NCBI RefSeq assembly: GCF_000737765.1
Contig: NZ_JPRI01000003.1
Location: 248,001 to 312,000, forward strand
Direction: 5' to 3'
Length of the DNA: 64,000 nt
DNA from: Chryseobacterium vrystaatense
Lineage (GTDB): Bacteria > Bacteroidota > Bacteroidia > Flavobacteriales > Weeksellaceae
Notes under the pieces: generated by a model
What the model saw: only the letters and a program-made list of their open reading frames with translations
What the model was told of the DNA's origin: nothing
The model's database searches: none
In this document: one piece after another, positions 53,508-61,447 of the stretch
Layout: the number at the start of each line of letters is the position of its first letter
How positions within the stretch are numbered: the first letter of the stretch is position 1
Made by a program: the position numbers and the translations under genes

Positions 53508-53969
53508 TTATCTTTTATAGGTAATGTAGATCAGATCGTCGGTACCGTCACTGTTGGCGTCGTATGCCCCGAAGAGTTGTGCCACTTTCAGATCCTGGCT
53601 TGTCAGAATTTCAATCCTGTACAATTTCTCTGAATCGTTGGTGTTTTTGATGCTTAACAGCTTAGATTCTTCGTTATACGTAAACTTACCTTCATTTTTT
53701 CCGCTCACCTGGCAATCAAGACCAGTTCCGGTGTAATAGGTATAGCTGGTATAATAATCACTTCTGAAGTGCAGTATATTTTTAGCATCACAGTCTGAAG
53801 GTATTTCAGTTGAAATTACTGTTTTATTGTCTTTTCCCGAAATAGTTTCTCTTTTGCTCACTTTCCAGTCTCCGCTCATCATCTCTAAATCATAAGCTTC
53901 GAGATTGTCATCTTTACAGGAAGTTAGTGCCAGAGCTGAAAAGGCAAATAAAAGTAGCTGTTTTTTCAT
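53508..53969 (-). CDS. Lipocalin-like lipoprotein
   Basis: 153 residues from 53969. The lipobox LTSC gives a lipidated N-terminus. MSGDWKVSKRET begins a lipocalin-like domain, and an ILHFRSDYYTSYTYYTG strand follows. The late DANSDGTDDLIYITYKR resembles a calcium loop. Flavobacteria carry many such small lipocalin-like lipoproteins with unknown ligands. Confidence 0.72.
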   Translation of the reverse strand: MKKQLLLFAFSALALTSCKDDNLEAYDLEMMSGDWKVSKRETISGKDNKTVISTEIPSDCDAKNILHFRSDYYTSYTYYTGTGLDCQVSGKNEGKFTYNEESKLLSIKNTNDSEKLYRIEILTSQDLKVAQLFGAYDANSDGTDDLIYITYKR

Positions 53970-54321
53970 TATCACAAATTTTAGAATATGCTAAAATATA
54001 AATAAATTTGAAATATTTGTAATGAAATAATGCTTTTTTAAACGAATGTTTATAAATAACTGAATTTTGTATGATGAAGCTGGGAAAGAAATGTAAAAAT
54101 TGAAAATTTTTGGTTGCAGATAATAAATAGGGGATATGATCATTGAGTTGCAGCCTGTAGGATTGAATTGGATACCAGCATTGACTGATGAATACAGAAA
54201 ACAAGAAATGAGTTGTCAGTTTCTGAATTATTGACTCAATTGTTATGAATTAATAATGTTAAGCTAAAAACTGACAACTCATTTTTTGAATTGTTAAATG
54301 CCAATGGTGACTTTAACTTTC
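53970..54321. other. Intergenic region with a long inverted repeat
   Basis: 352 bp between two minus-strand genes. Apart from a 17-bp perfect inverted repeat (54206-54222 and 54268-54284), no gene or promoter is evident. The part 53970-54060 is very AT-rich. Confidence 0.65.
54206..54284. repeat. 17-bp perfect inverted repeat with 45-nt loop
   Basis: AAATGAGTTGTCAGTTT (54206-54222) and its exact reverse complement (54268-54284). The loop is AT-rich. It lies 38 nt past the yqhD stop and could act as its terminator on the minus strand, or be a small mobile or REP-like element; no target-site duplication was seen. Confidence 0.8.
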
Positions 54322-55485
54322 CTAGTAGCTCATCTCTACAATCTTGTAAGCATCCTGAGGAGTCAGTTTTTTGTACTCACCCAGGCCAGACCAGTTTCTG
54401 TCTGTAAAGGCTTTTTCAACTCTTTCTGCAGTACCTTTGTAGTCTTCTGTATATTCTGAAAGTTTGGTTTTGATATTCAGGCTATGGAAGAATTCCTCCA
54501 TTTTTTTGATTCCCAGTTCCGCTTTTTCTTCCAGCGTTCCTTCTTTGATTCCCCATACTCTTTCAGCATACTGAGCCAGTTTACCTTTTTTGGTTTCAAA
54601 ATTATAACGGTAATGAGAAGGAGCAATAACTGCTAAAGTTCTTGCATGATCAATTCCGAAATAGGCAGTCAGTTCGTGACCCATCGCATGTACAGCCCAG
54701 TCTGTGATCACCCCTTTCTGTATAAGTCCGTTCAGAGCCATTGTACAGCACCACATAAAGTTTCCGGCAGCGTTATAATCAAAATCATCAGCTAAAACTT
54801 TAGGAGCTGTTTCCTGAAGACTGATCAGAATACTTTCAGCAATTCTTTCCTGAAGGTCAGCAGAAGATGGAGCGGTCATATATTGCTCTAATACATGCGT
54901 GTAAGCATCTGTAATTCCGTTGACAATCTGATTTTTAGGAATTGTTCTGATGACTTCAGGATCTAAAACAGAAAATTGCGGGAAAAGTCCGGGGCCTCCC
55001 GATGATAATTTTTCATTGGTTTCTCTTCTCGAGATTACATACCCTGAATTCATTTCAGAACCTGTTGCAGGTAAGGTCAAAATACTTCCGAAAGGCATTC
55101 CTTCCCCTTCAAAAGTTCTTACTGAATTTCTAAGGATATCCCATGGTTCCCCGTCATAATTAGCCGCTGCAGAAAGAAACTTTGTACCGTCAATGACAGA
55201 TCCTCCGCCTACTGCCAACAGATAATTAATATTTTTTTCTTTGATAAAGCTTAAGGCATTGATCAGTACTTCATATTCAGGATTTGCAGGAACACCTCCG
55301 AATTCGTACAGATCATGATCTTTAAGAGCTTCTTTTACCTGATCGTAAACACCGTTGTTCTTGATGCTTCCGCCTCCGTAGATCATTAATATTTTGGCGT
55401 CTTTTGGAACCTCACGGGAAATCCTGGCGATTTCACCTTTTCCGAAAAGTATTTTTGTTGGATTTTTAAATTCGAAATTAAGCAT
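54322..55485 (-). CDS. yqhD: YqhD-type iron-containing alcohol dehydrogenase
   Basis: 387 residues, group III NADP(H)-dependent alcohol dehydrogenase. MLNFEFKNPTKILFGKG opens the dinucleotide domain, YGGGSIKNNGVYDQV and VGGGSVIDGTKF bind NADP and phosphate, and GITDAYTHVLEQY with IDHARTLAVIAPSH provide metal-ligating Asp/His residues. It reduces short-chain and peroxidation-derived aldehydes. A minus-strand TAAATTTG (55506-55513) is a likely -7 box. It lies next to the HxlR-lpdA locus and may share its stress response. Confidence 0.92.
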   Translation of the reverse strand: MLNFEFKNPTKILFGKGEIARISREVPKDAKILMIYGGGSIKNNGVYDQVKEALKDHDLYEFGGVPANPEYEVLINALSFIKEKNINYLLAVGGGSVIDGTKFLSAAANYDGEPWDILRNSVRTFEGEGMPFGSILTLPATGSEMNSGYVISRRETNEKLSSGGPGLFPQFSVLDPEVIRTIPKNQIVNGITDAYTHVLEQYMTAPSSADLQERIAESILISLQETAPKVLADDFDYNAAGNFMWCCTMALNGLIQKGVITDWAVHAMGHELTAYFGIDHARTLAVIAPSHYRYNFETKKGKLAQYAERVWGIKEGTLEEKAELGIKKMEEFFHSLNIKTKLSEYTEDYKGTAERVEKAFTDRNWSGLGEYKKLTPQDAYKIVEMSY

Positions 55486-55505
55486 TGTTCTAAATTTATT
55501 TGATT

Positions 55506-55513
55506 CAAATTTA
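55506..55513 (-). promoter_or_regulatory. Probable -7 box of yqhD
   Basis: TAAATTTG on the minus strand, 20 nt before the start codon. The TTG partner is not clear. Confidence 0.5.
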
Positions 55514-55602
55514 CGGAAAGCATCACGAAAACTCAGTTAAGGAAATTTTAAAATTACTATCGCAGAGTTTTATAATAACGATTTTGATTGAGAGACAATA
55601 GG

Positions 55603-55642
55603 CAAGATGTTAGACATCAGATTTCAAATTTCAGACATCAGA
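55603..55642. repeat. Six-unit heptad array between HxlR gene and yqhD
   Basis: Units CAAGA, TTAGA, TCAGA, TCAAA, TCAGA and TCAGA start at 55603, 55610, 55617, 55624, 55631 and 55638, an exact 7-bp period in one orientation. Confidence 0.78.
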
Positions 55643-55680
55643 CTTTTATGTAGCTCACATACTTTCAAACTTCCAGCCTT

Positions 55681-56088
55681 CTAATCACTCTCAGAAAGAT
55701 AGACCTTAGCCTCCCGGATAAACTTTTCCTTGTCTTTCTTGATCTTTTCAACCAGCTTTTTCCTTTCCTCCGGAATGCTTAGATATTTTTCGCCCCACAG
55801 ATTAATTTCTACAATCAGCGGGATTAGATCGATACCCTTTTCTGTAAGATGATAAAGAGCCTTTAATTTGCTGTCCGGATGATCTTTTTTAGCAATAATT
55901 CCGGTTTTTACCAAGTGCTGAAGTCTGGAAGCGAGAATGTTAGTTGCAATTTTTTCATCTGCCTTCAGAAAATCTCCGTAGGTACATTCTCTCTTTAACA
56001 TCAGATCGCGTATAATCAACAGCGACCATTTATCACCCCATATTTCAAGGGATGAACTGATCGGGCAGTCTGATCTTTTTCTGCTCAT
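55681..56088 (-). CDS. HxlR-family winged-helix regulator (second copy)
   Basis: 135 residues. Cys8 (SDCPISSSLEIWGDKW) is the conserved redox-sensing position. The helix-turn-helix and wing follow: GDFLKADEKIATNILASRLQHLVKTGI, split across 35-62, then YHLTEKGIDLIPLIVEINLWG. The C-terminal tail is charged. It is divergent from lpdA with a large operator-like dyad between them, which suggests it controls lpdA and itself. Confidence 0.93.
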   Translation of the reverse strand: MSRKRSDCPISSSLEIWGDKWSLLIIRDLMLKRECTYGDFLKADEKIATNILASRLQHLVKTGIIAKKDHPDSKLKALYHLTEKGIDLIPLIVEINLWGEKYLSIPEERKKLVEKIKKDKEKFIREAKVYLSESD

Positions 56089-56108
56089 AACAATAGATTT
56101 TAAAATAA

Positions 56109-56159
56109 TACTTGCAAAATGAAAGTATTTGTTTTAATTTTACTTTTATTTTGCAAGTA
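56109..56159. promoter_or_regulatory. Two-arm operator-like inverted repeat between HxlR gene and lpdA
   Basis: TACTTGCAAAATGAAAGTA (56109-56127) and TACTTTTATTTTGCAAGTA (56141-56159) are reverse complements at 18 of 19 positions, 13 nt apart. Each arm is itself a TACT-N11-AGTA dyad, so two dimers could bind. HxlR-family sites such as the YodB box are TACT-N7-AGTA. Confidence 0.78.
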
Positions 56160-56186
56160 AATTTAAACATAAAAATCATAAATCAA

Positions 56187-57587
56187 ATGGAAAATTTTGA
56201 TGTTGCCGTGATTGGATCCGGCCCCGGCGGGTATGTTGCCGCTATCAGAAGTGCACAGCTGGGCTATAAAACAGTGATTATAGAAAAATATGATACTCTG
56301 GGAGGTACCTGTACCAATGTGGGATGTATTCCTACGAAGGCTCTATTGGACAGCAGTCATCACTATGCAGAAGCTTATCATCAGTTAAAAGAACATGGGA
56401 TACAATTGGAAAATCTAAAGCTTGATTTTAATCAGATGTACAAAAGGAAATCTGAAGTTATATCAAAAAACACGGCTGGTCTTGATTTTTTGATGAGTAA
56501 AAATAAGATCACCCGATTAAAAGGAACCGCCGGATTCATCAGTGATTCTGTGATCAAAGTTTCAGAAGGGGATCAAAGTGTTGAGATGACAGCTAAAAAT
56601 TACATTATTGCTACAGGTTCAAAACCTTCCTCACTACCGGGAGTAAAGATTGACAAGCAAAGAATCATTACTTCGACTGAAGCTTTGTCTTTGAAAGAAC
56701 TTCCAAAATCGATGGTAATCATAGGAGGAGGAGTTATAGGTGTGGAAATGGCATCGATATTTAACCGACTGGGGACACAGGTAACCATTCTTGAATATGC
56801 AGAGCATCTGATCGCCGGAATGGATCATGAGTTGGGAAAAAGCCTTCAAAGGATTCTTAAAAAAGAAGGTATTGATATCCGTTTGGGCCAATCTGTTTAC
56901 AAAGCAGAAAATACAGGTTCTTCTGCTAAAGTCTTTTTCAGAGATAAAAATAATACAGATAACGAACTCGAAACAGAATATGTTTTGGTAGCCGTTGGCC
57001 GGAGTCCTTATACAAAAGGACTGGGATTGGAGAATACAGGTGTACATATTGATGACCGGGGATTTATAAAGGTCAATGAAAACGGCAGAACTTCAGTTGC
57101 CCATATTTATGCGATTGGTGATGTGGTTGGAGGGGCAATGCTTGCTCATAAAGCTGAGGAAGAGGGAGTGCTTGTTGCAGAAACAATGAATGGACAAAAG
57201 CGGAATATCCATTACAACCGCATTCCGTCCGTTGTATATACCTGGCCTGAAGTCGCTTCTGTGGGATTTTCTGAGGAGTATTTAAAGAAAAATAATATTC
57301 ATTATCAGGCAGGGAAATTTCCGTTTTCCGCCAGTGCACGGGCACGGGCTTCAATGGATACAGAAGGTTTCGCAAAAGTTCTGGTAGATCCGAAATACGG
57401 TGAAGTACTGGGTGTTCATATCATTGGAGCCAGAGCTGCAGATTTAATTGCTCAGGCAGTCATTGCTCAGGAATTTGAGGTGACCGCAGAAGATATGTTC
57501 CGTATATCCTATGCGCATCCTACTTATTCTGAAGCATTGAAAGAAGCTTACCTCATAGCTTCCGGGCAGGGGGCAATTAATATTTAA
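56187..57587 (+). CDS. lpdA: Dihydrolipoyl dehydrogenase (E3)
   Basis: 466 residues from ATG 56187. GSGPGGY binds FAD, the redox disulfide Cys42/Cys47 lies in GGTCTNVGCIPTKALL, IIGGGVIGVEMAS binds NAD, and YAHPTYSEALKEA carries the catalytic His-Glu pair. It oxidises dihydrolipoyl groups of 2-oxoacid dehydrogenases. Here it stands alone, without E1/E2 genes, and divergent from a redox regulator, so it may be a stress-induced second E3. An in-frame upstream start at 56112 would run through the operator. Confidence 0.93.
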   Translation: MENFDVAVIGSGPGGYVAAIRSAQLGYKTVIIEKYDTLGGTCTNVGCIPTKALLDSSHHYAEAYHQLKEHGIQLENLKLDFNQMYKRKSEVISKNTAGLDFLMSKNKITRLKGTAGFISDSVIKVSEGDQSVEMTAKNYIIATGSKPSSLPGVKIDKQRIITSTEALSLKELPKSMVIIGGGVIGVEMASIFNRLGTQVTILEYAEHLIAGMDHELGKSLQRILKKEGIDIRLGQSVYKAENTGSSAKVFFRDKNNTDNELETEYVLVAVGRSPYTKGLGLENTGVHIDDRGFIKVNENGRTSVAHIYAIGDVVGGAMLAHKAEEEGVLVAETMNGQKRNIHYNRIPSVVYTWPEVASVGFSEEYLKKNNIHYQAGKFPFSASARARASMDTEGFAKVLVDPKYGEVLGVHIIGARAADLIAQAVIAQEFEVTAEDMFRISYAHPTYSEALKEAYLIASGQGAINI

Positions 57588-57726
57588 AAGGGTCTGTTTT
57601 GAAATGAAGAAACTTTTTTAAACGACTAAATAAAAATCTTCCCATGGAATTTGGGTGAAAAAAAGGCAGAGCTGTCTACTGAATCTGTGGGAGTTTTTTA
57701 TTGCAATGATGAATAGGTTTTTATCT

Positions 57727-58350
57727 TCAGGGTGATACATTTGATGAGGAATGATCACAATTTTCACTTTTGAAATAAACCCCGTTATTTTTTGATTCCA
57801 GTCTTCCTGTTTTTCTATTGATCTTTACAAAATAGGATTCCTTAATTTCCGGACAACCTTTAGATTTTGAAATGTACAGAGATATATTTTTGTCTTCAAA
57901 TTTATAAGAAGCACCTAGTTTGTGGCTGGTATCTACTGAAAAGCCATAAGTTTGAGCGATTAAAATAGCTTCCGGAAGGTTATCCACCGTTCCAATAAAA
58001 TCTCGCAGCTGCTGTTCACTGGAAAAATAAACAGATCTTTCTTTTTTACAGGCAAGAATGTATGAAAAACATCGGTTACCGATACATTTCTGAAAGAAGC
58101 CTTTTTCAGGAATAGGCTCATTAATAGTCATGAACTCCGGCATCTGACTATCATAGATCACCGCTTTTTCAGGATCAGTGTCATTGGTAAGCACTCTCCA
58201 GTAGCCATATTCTTTATCCGGAACAATAAACGGATACAAATATTCCGTAGTATCCAGAATATCCGGAATCTTCCTGTAATCATCGGGAACCGTGGTCTGT
58301 GCAAAAAACAGATTCGATAAGATCAGGGAAACGAAGAAGATGATTTTCAT
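57727..58350 (-). CDS. Secreted hypothetical protein
   Basis: 207 residues from 58350 with signal peptide ending in FFAQ. Four cysteines after the signal suggest disulfides. No family is recognised. On the minus strand TAAATTTG (58369-58376) is a probable -7 box close to the start. It follows the serine hydrolase gene on the same strand and faces lpdA. Confidence 0.65.
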   Translation of the reverse strand: MKIIFFVSLILSNLFFAQTTVPDDYRKIPDILDTTEYLYPFIVPDKEYGYWRVLTNDTDPEKAVIYDSQMPEFMTINEPIPEKGFFQKCIGNRCFSYILACKKERSVYFSSEQQLRDFIGTVDNLPEAILIAQTYGFSVDTSHKLGASYKFEDKNISLYISKSKGCPEIKESYFVKINRKTGRLESKNNGVYFKSENCDHSSSNVSP

Positions 58351-58368
58351 AGAGGAAGTGCTTTGAGG

Positions 58369-58376
58369 CAAATTTA
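58369..58376 (-). promoter_or_regulatory. Probable -7 box of the 57727-58350 gene
   Basis: TAAATTTG on the minus strand, 18 nt before the start codon; overlaps the spacer after the serine hydrolase gene. Confidence 0.45.
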
Positions 58377-58393
58377 CGAAAATGGATGAAGAT

Positions 58394-59869
58394 TTATTTT
58401 TTATCCTTTAAATAATTAGCAGCATTGGTATTATCTGGGTTGAGCAATAGTGATTTTTTATAATTCGAAATGGCTTCTTCTTTACGTCCCAATACATCTA
58501 ATATTTCACCATAACTGTCAAAAACATTGGAGCTGTTGGGAAATAATTCAGTATTCAATTTGAAAACAGCTAATGCTTCATTTTTAAGATGGCGCCCCAC
58601 CATGTGATAGCCCCATGAATTGATTTCATCCTCAGACACTTTGAAGCTTTTGTTTTTCTTTTTGATTTTCTGATAAACCGAACCTACATTTTGATAACCG
58701 TCTGCATTGGTTTGTAAGTACAGCATTCTCATATCAGGGCTGAGTCCAAAACCATTTTCAGCTTTCATATCAGGAATGTAGTATCCTGCAATTTCATCAA
58801 TGAACCATTCAGGATTTGAACCTTGCAGATTGGTTAAAACAATAATAGACAAATGATCCTGAGGATACACAAATAGGGCGGAACGCATACCACCCACAGG
58901 AGCAGCGGCAGGATGTTCCGCTCTTACAACGGTAGGCCATCCGAGGGCATAACCATTAGTGAGCTTATTGAAACCACCAACAGTGCCGTTATTGAGTTTT
59001 ATGGTCGAGAAAAGTTCTGTGATGCTTTTTTTATCTTTAAGGAGTTTTCCTTCCTGTAAAGCAAGGAGCCATTGACTTAAATCCTCAGCTGAAGATAGAA
59101 TTCCTGTAGCCGTTCGGAAAAAGAGTGGGAAAGTGGCAAAAGCATTGTGAAGCTTTCCGTCGTTGATCCATTGCCCGTTATTGTTGATAATCGTAGAATA
59201 GGCTCCTGCACTATTCTCAATGATATCGTTGGAATCCCCAAATTGAGTGGCAGGCATTTTTGAGGGCTTGAATTGATGGTCTTCAATGAATTTTGTGAAA
59301 TGCACTCCGCTCAGTTGAGTAATTATTTTTCCTAAGATGAAGTATCCGGTTTGGTTATAACTGAATTTTTCACCAGGTGAAAATTCCATGGGAAGTGTTG
59401 TAACAATTTCCCAGTTTTTACTTTCAATGCCTTCTCCCAAAACCTGCTCCTTTTGATCGATATTATTGGGAAGACCCGATGTGTTGCTTAAAAGCTGTCT
59501 GAAGGTTATGTTCTTCCAACTATCTGGAATATCAGTGAGGTATTTGGAAATAGCATCCTCTGTCTTTAATTTTCCCTGTTCCTGCAACTGCATAATGGCA
59601 ACGCCCACAAATGCTTTTGTCATTGAATTGATTGAAAATACAGTATTGTTTTTTGTGGAAACCTGATGTTCAATATTAGCGAGCCCATAACTGCTGAGCT
59701 TATCAATTTTGTCATTTCTGATGATGGCTAATTGAAGTCCCGGGATTTTCAGCTCCTTCATTTTACGGCTGATGAAAGTATCGATGCTGTCGGAACGCTT
59801 TTGCGCTGTATAGTCTTTGGGGAAAATAACAACGGCAATAAGTAGAAATGATTTGAATAAGATTTTCAT
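58394..59869 (-). CDS. Serine hydrolase (class C beta-lactamase-like) with C-terminal TPRs
   Basis: 491 residues. Signal peptide at the N terminus. The nucleophile motif is Ser82-Met-Thr-Lys85 (SxxK), the second motif YNQTG stands at the YxN position, and the third region has HPAAAPVGG (HxG in place of KTG). A C-terminal stretch (about 430-491) forms two TPR-like repeats (EALAVFKLNTELFPNS, EEAISNYKKSLLLNPDN). It is related to PBP4/esterase EstB-like enzymes. True beta-lactam resistance is not implied. Confidence 0.9.
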   Translation of the reverse strand: MKILFKSFLLIAVVIFPKDYTAQKRSDSIDTFISRKMKELKIPGLQLAIIRNDKIDKLSSYGLANIEHQVSTKNNTVFSINSMTKAFVGVAIMQLQEQGKLKTEDAISKYLTDIPDSWKNITFRQLLSNTSGLPNNIDQKEQVLGEGIESKNWEIVTTLPMEFSPGEKFSYNQTGYFILGKIITQLSGVHFTKFIEDHQFKPSKMPATQFGDSNDIIENSAGAYSTIINNNGQWINDGKLHNAFATFPLFFRTATGILSSAEDLSQWLLALQEGKLLKDKKSITELFSTIKLNNGTVGGFNKLTNGYALGWPTVVRAEHPAAAPVGGMRSALFVYPQDHLSIIVLTNLQGSNPEWFIDEIAGYYIPDMKAENGFGLSPDMRMLYLQTNADGYQNVGSVYQKIKKKNKSFKVSEDEINSWGYHMVGRHLKNEALAVFKLNTELFPNSSNVFDSYGEILDVLGRKEEAISNYKKSLLLNPDNTNAANYLKDKK

Positions 59870-60178
59870 GGGACTGTTTGTGATAAGACATGGAAAGATA
59901 GTTTTTTATTACATGCATTACTCAGTCTTTTCTTATTTTAGCTGATGTTTGAAAGATTGATGAGTTTTAAATGATGAGTTATTAGTTTCGTAATTCGGGG
60001 TGAGAGAGTGAGAGCAAATGTATTGAAGGATTGTCAGTTACTGGTTGATTGTTTGGAGTTATTGTCTGACATCTGATGTCTTACATCTTGTTTCTTGTTT
60101 CTTGTTTCTTTCAATCTCATCCTTGACCCAAAAGTCTCATATCTTGTGTCTGACATCTGATATCTAAATCTTTATTAA
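59870..60178. other. Intergenic region with the longest heptad array
   Basis: 309 bp between two minus-strand genes. From 60065 to 60171 it is mainly heptads. The part 59940-60050 repeats words such as GATGAGTT and TGTCAGTT that also occur in the inverted repeat at 54206-54284. Confidence 0.65.
60065..60171. repeat. Thirteen-unit heptad array
   Basis: TCT units start at 60065, 60072, 60079, 60086, 60093, 60100 and 60107, then 60115, then 60135, 60142, 60149, 60156 and 60163. The centre contains TTGTTTC three times in tandem. All units are in one orientation. Confidence 0.85.
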
Positions 60179-60583
60179 CTATTGCAGTACAATTTTATAA
60201 TATCCTTTTTCGTCCGTGACATCAATATTTACCCCTGTAAATGTTAATTTATTGATCTGATAACCATCGCAGCCTCCTTTAAATTCTGAGGACTGTATCG
60301 AAAAATTAAAAACTTTAATATTGGAAGAGAAAGAATAATTTTTGGTACCATTATAAGCACCCACATTTTCTAAAATGATCATGTCGTCGGAGGTTTTTGT
60401 TAATTGTATCCCCACCTGATTTTCATCTTTAATTGAATACGCAGTAAGAGTTCCGTTTGTTATCAGATTTTCATCATCCGCATTAACGAATTTAAAGGCT
60501 ACTGTTTGAGGAGCATTATAACAATCTTCACCACAGGCTGTTAAAATAAAAGCCATTAAAAGAAATATGAATATGTTTTTCAT
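60179..60583 (-). CDS. Small lipoprotein, hypothetical
   Basis: 134 residues. Lipobox LTAC gives a lipidated Cys. Two later cysteines and a beta-rich body are present. No family is recognised. It lies upstream of nothing on its strand except the heptad array and the serine hydrolase gene. Confidence 0.65.
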   Translation of the reverse strand: MKNIFIFLLMAFILTACGEDCYNAPQTVAFKFVNADDENLITNGTLTAYSIKDENQVGIQLTKTSDDMIILENVGAYNGTKNYSFSSNIKVFNFSIQSSEFKGGCDGYQINKLTFTGVNIDVTDEKGYYKIVLQ

Positions 60584-60636
60584 TGGATTAATTTCTGTGA
60601 AAAGTAAAATTAATCATTAAAAGGCTGTATTCAAAA

Positions 60637-61302
60637 TTATAATAAACCTGAATTGTTATGACGCGTCCTAAATATTTTTAGAACTTGTGCCAGCTGATAA
60701 TCCGTAATATCAAAATCATCGATGTTAATTTCTATTTTTTCGTTGTTATGGAAAAAATATAAATAATTAACTTCAGGTTTGTAATCATGTTTGGATTCAC
60801 GGCTTACTAAACGTTTTACAATAATCTTTTCAAGCTGAATGTCATTCCACACATATATTGGGTTATCTTTTATTTGAATTCCTTTTCCATTGATGGAAAT
60901 CATGGCTTTAGATATTTTCTTAATTTCTAAAATAACTTTGACAATGAGATACATAGTAAGCGCTGCTAACAAGGTCACTATAAGCATTGTTATAAAGTTG
61001 AACTTTATAATGATGCAAGAAAGAAAAAATAGCCCCAGAATTATAAAGATGCTATAGACAGAAATGACAATGATTCTTCCTGAACGAGAATACTTAATAA
61101 CAACTTCATCTAAAAGCATATTTTCATCATACTCAATTTTATCATTTTTGTGAATATTATATTCTTTATAAATAAAAACTCCATTGATAAATGAGCCGAT
61201 AAAAAATATAATGGAAAGGATGAAAAAATATTGAAGTAAATATACTCCTACTGATAAAGCTAAAATTCCTAAAATTGAATAGAAGATAATTCCAAATTTC
61301 AT
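60637..61302 (-). CDS. Membrane protein, hypothetical
   Basis: 221 residues from 61302 with four hydrophobic helices in two pairs (about 2-45 and 75-130), then a soluble C-terminal domain rich in Lys, Ile and Asp (about 135-221), with an IEINIDDFDITDYQLAQVL stretch near its end. It resembles PH-like bacterial membrane proteins whose C-terminal domain is cytosolic, but this is not claimed. The promoter on the minus strand is strong by consensus. Confidence 0.68.
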   Translation of the reverse strand: MKFGIIFYSILGILALSVGVYLLQYFFILSIIFFIGSFINGVFIYKEYNIHKNDKIEYDENMLLDEVVIKYSRSGRIIVISVYSIFIILGLFFLSCIIIKFNFITMLIVTLLAALTMYLIVKVILEIKKISKAMISINGKGIQIKDNPIYVWNDIQLEKIIVKRLVSRESKHDYKPEVNYLYFFHNNEKIEINIDDFDITDYQLAQVLKIFRTRHNNSGLL

Positions 61303-61323
61303 TTGTATTATAAGTTTTTTTTG

Positions 61324-61355
61324 CAAAGATATAGTTTAAACTCATTTTACATCAA
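61324..61355 (-). promoter_or_regulatory. Promoter of the membrane protein gene
   Basis: On the minus strand TTG (61353-61355), 21 nt, TATCTTTG (61324-61331). Confidence 0.65.
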
Positions 61356-61435
61356 GCTCATGAGAAATATTGATTTTTATTCAGGGTTGCTCCGTTTTTT
61401 TGTCATTTGTCAATTAATTTAATACCAAAATCCAT

Positions 61436-61443
61436 TACATTTG
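61436..61443 (+). promoter_or_regulatory. -7 box of ppc (leaderless)
   Basis: TACATTTG ends 4 nt before ATG 61448. A TTG exists at 61407-61409 but 26 nt away, so the upstream box is uncertain. Confidence 0.55.
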
Positions 61444-61447
61444 TTAT

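Noticed and set aside
58394..59869. Beta-lactam resistance gene
   Set aside because: SxxK is present, but the third motif and the TPR tail point to an esterase/PBP-like serine hydrolase rather than a class C beta-lactamase.
60065..60171. Heptad arrays as CRISPR
   Set aside because: Units are 7 bp with no spacers, and no cas genes are present.
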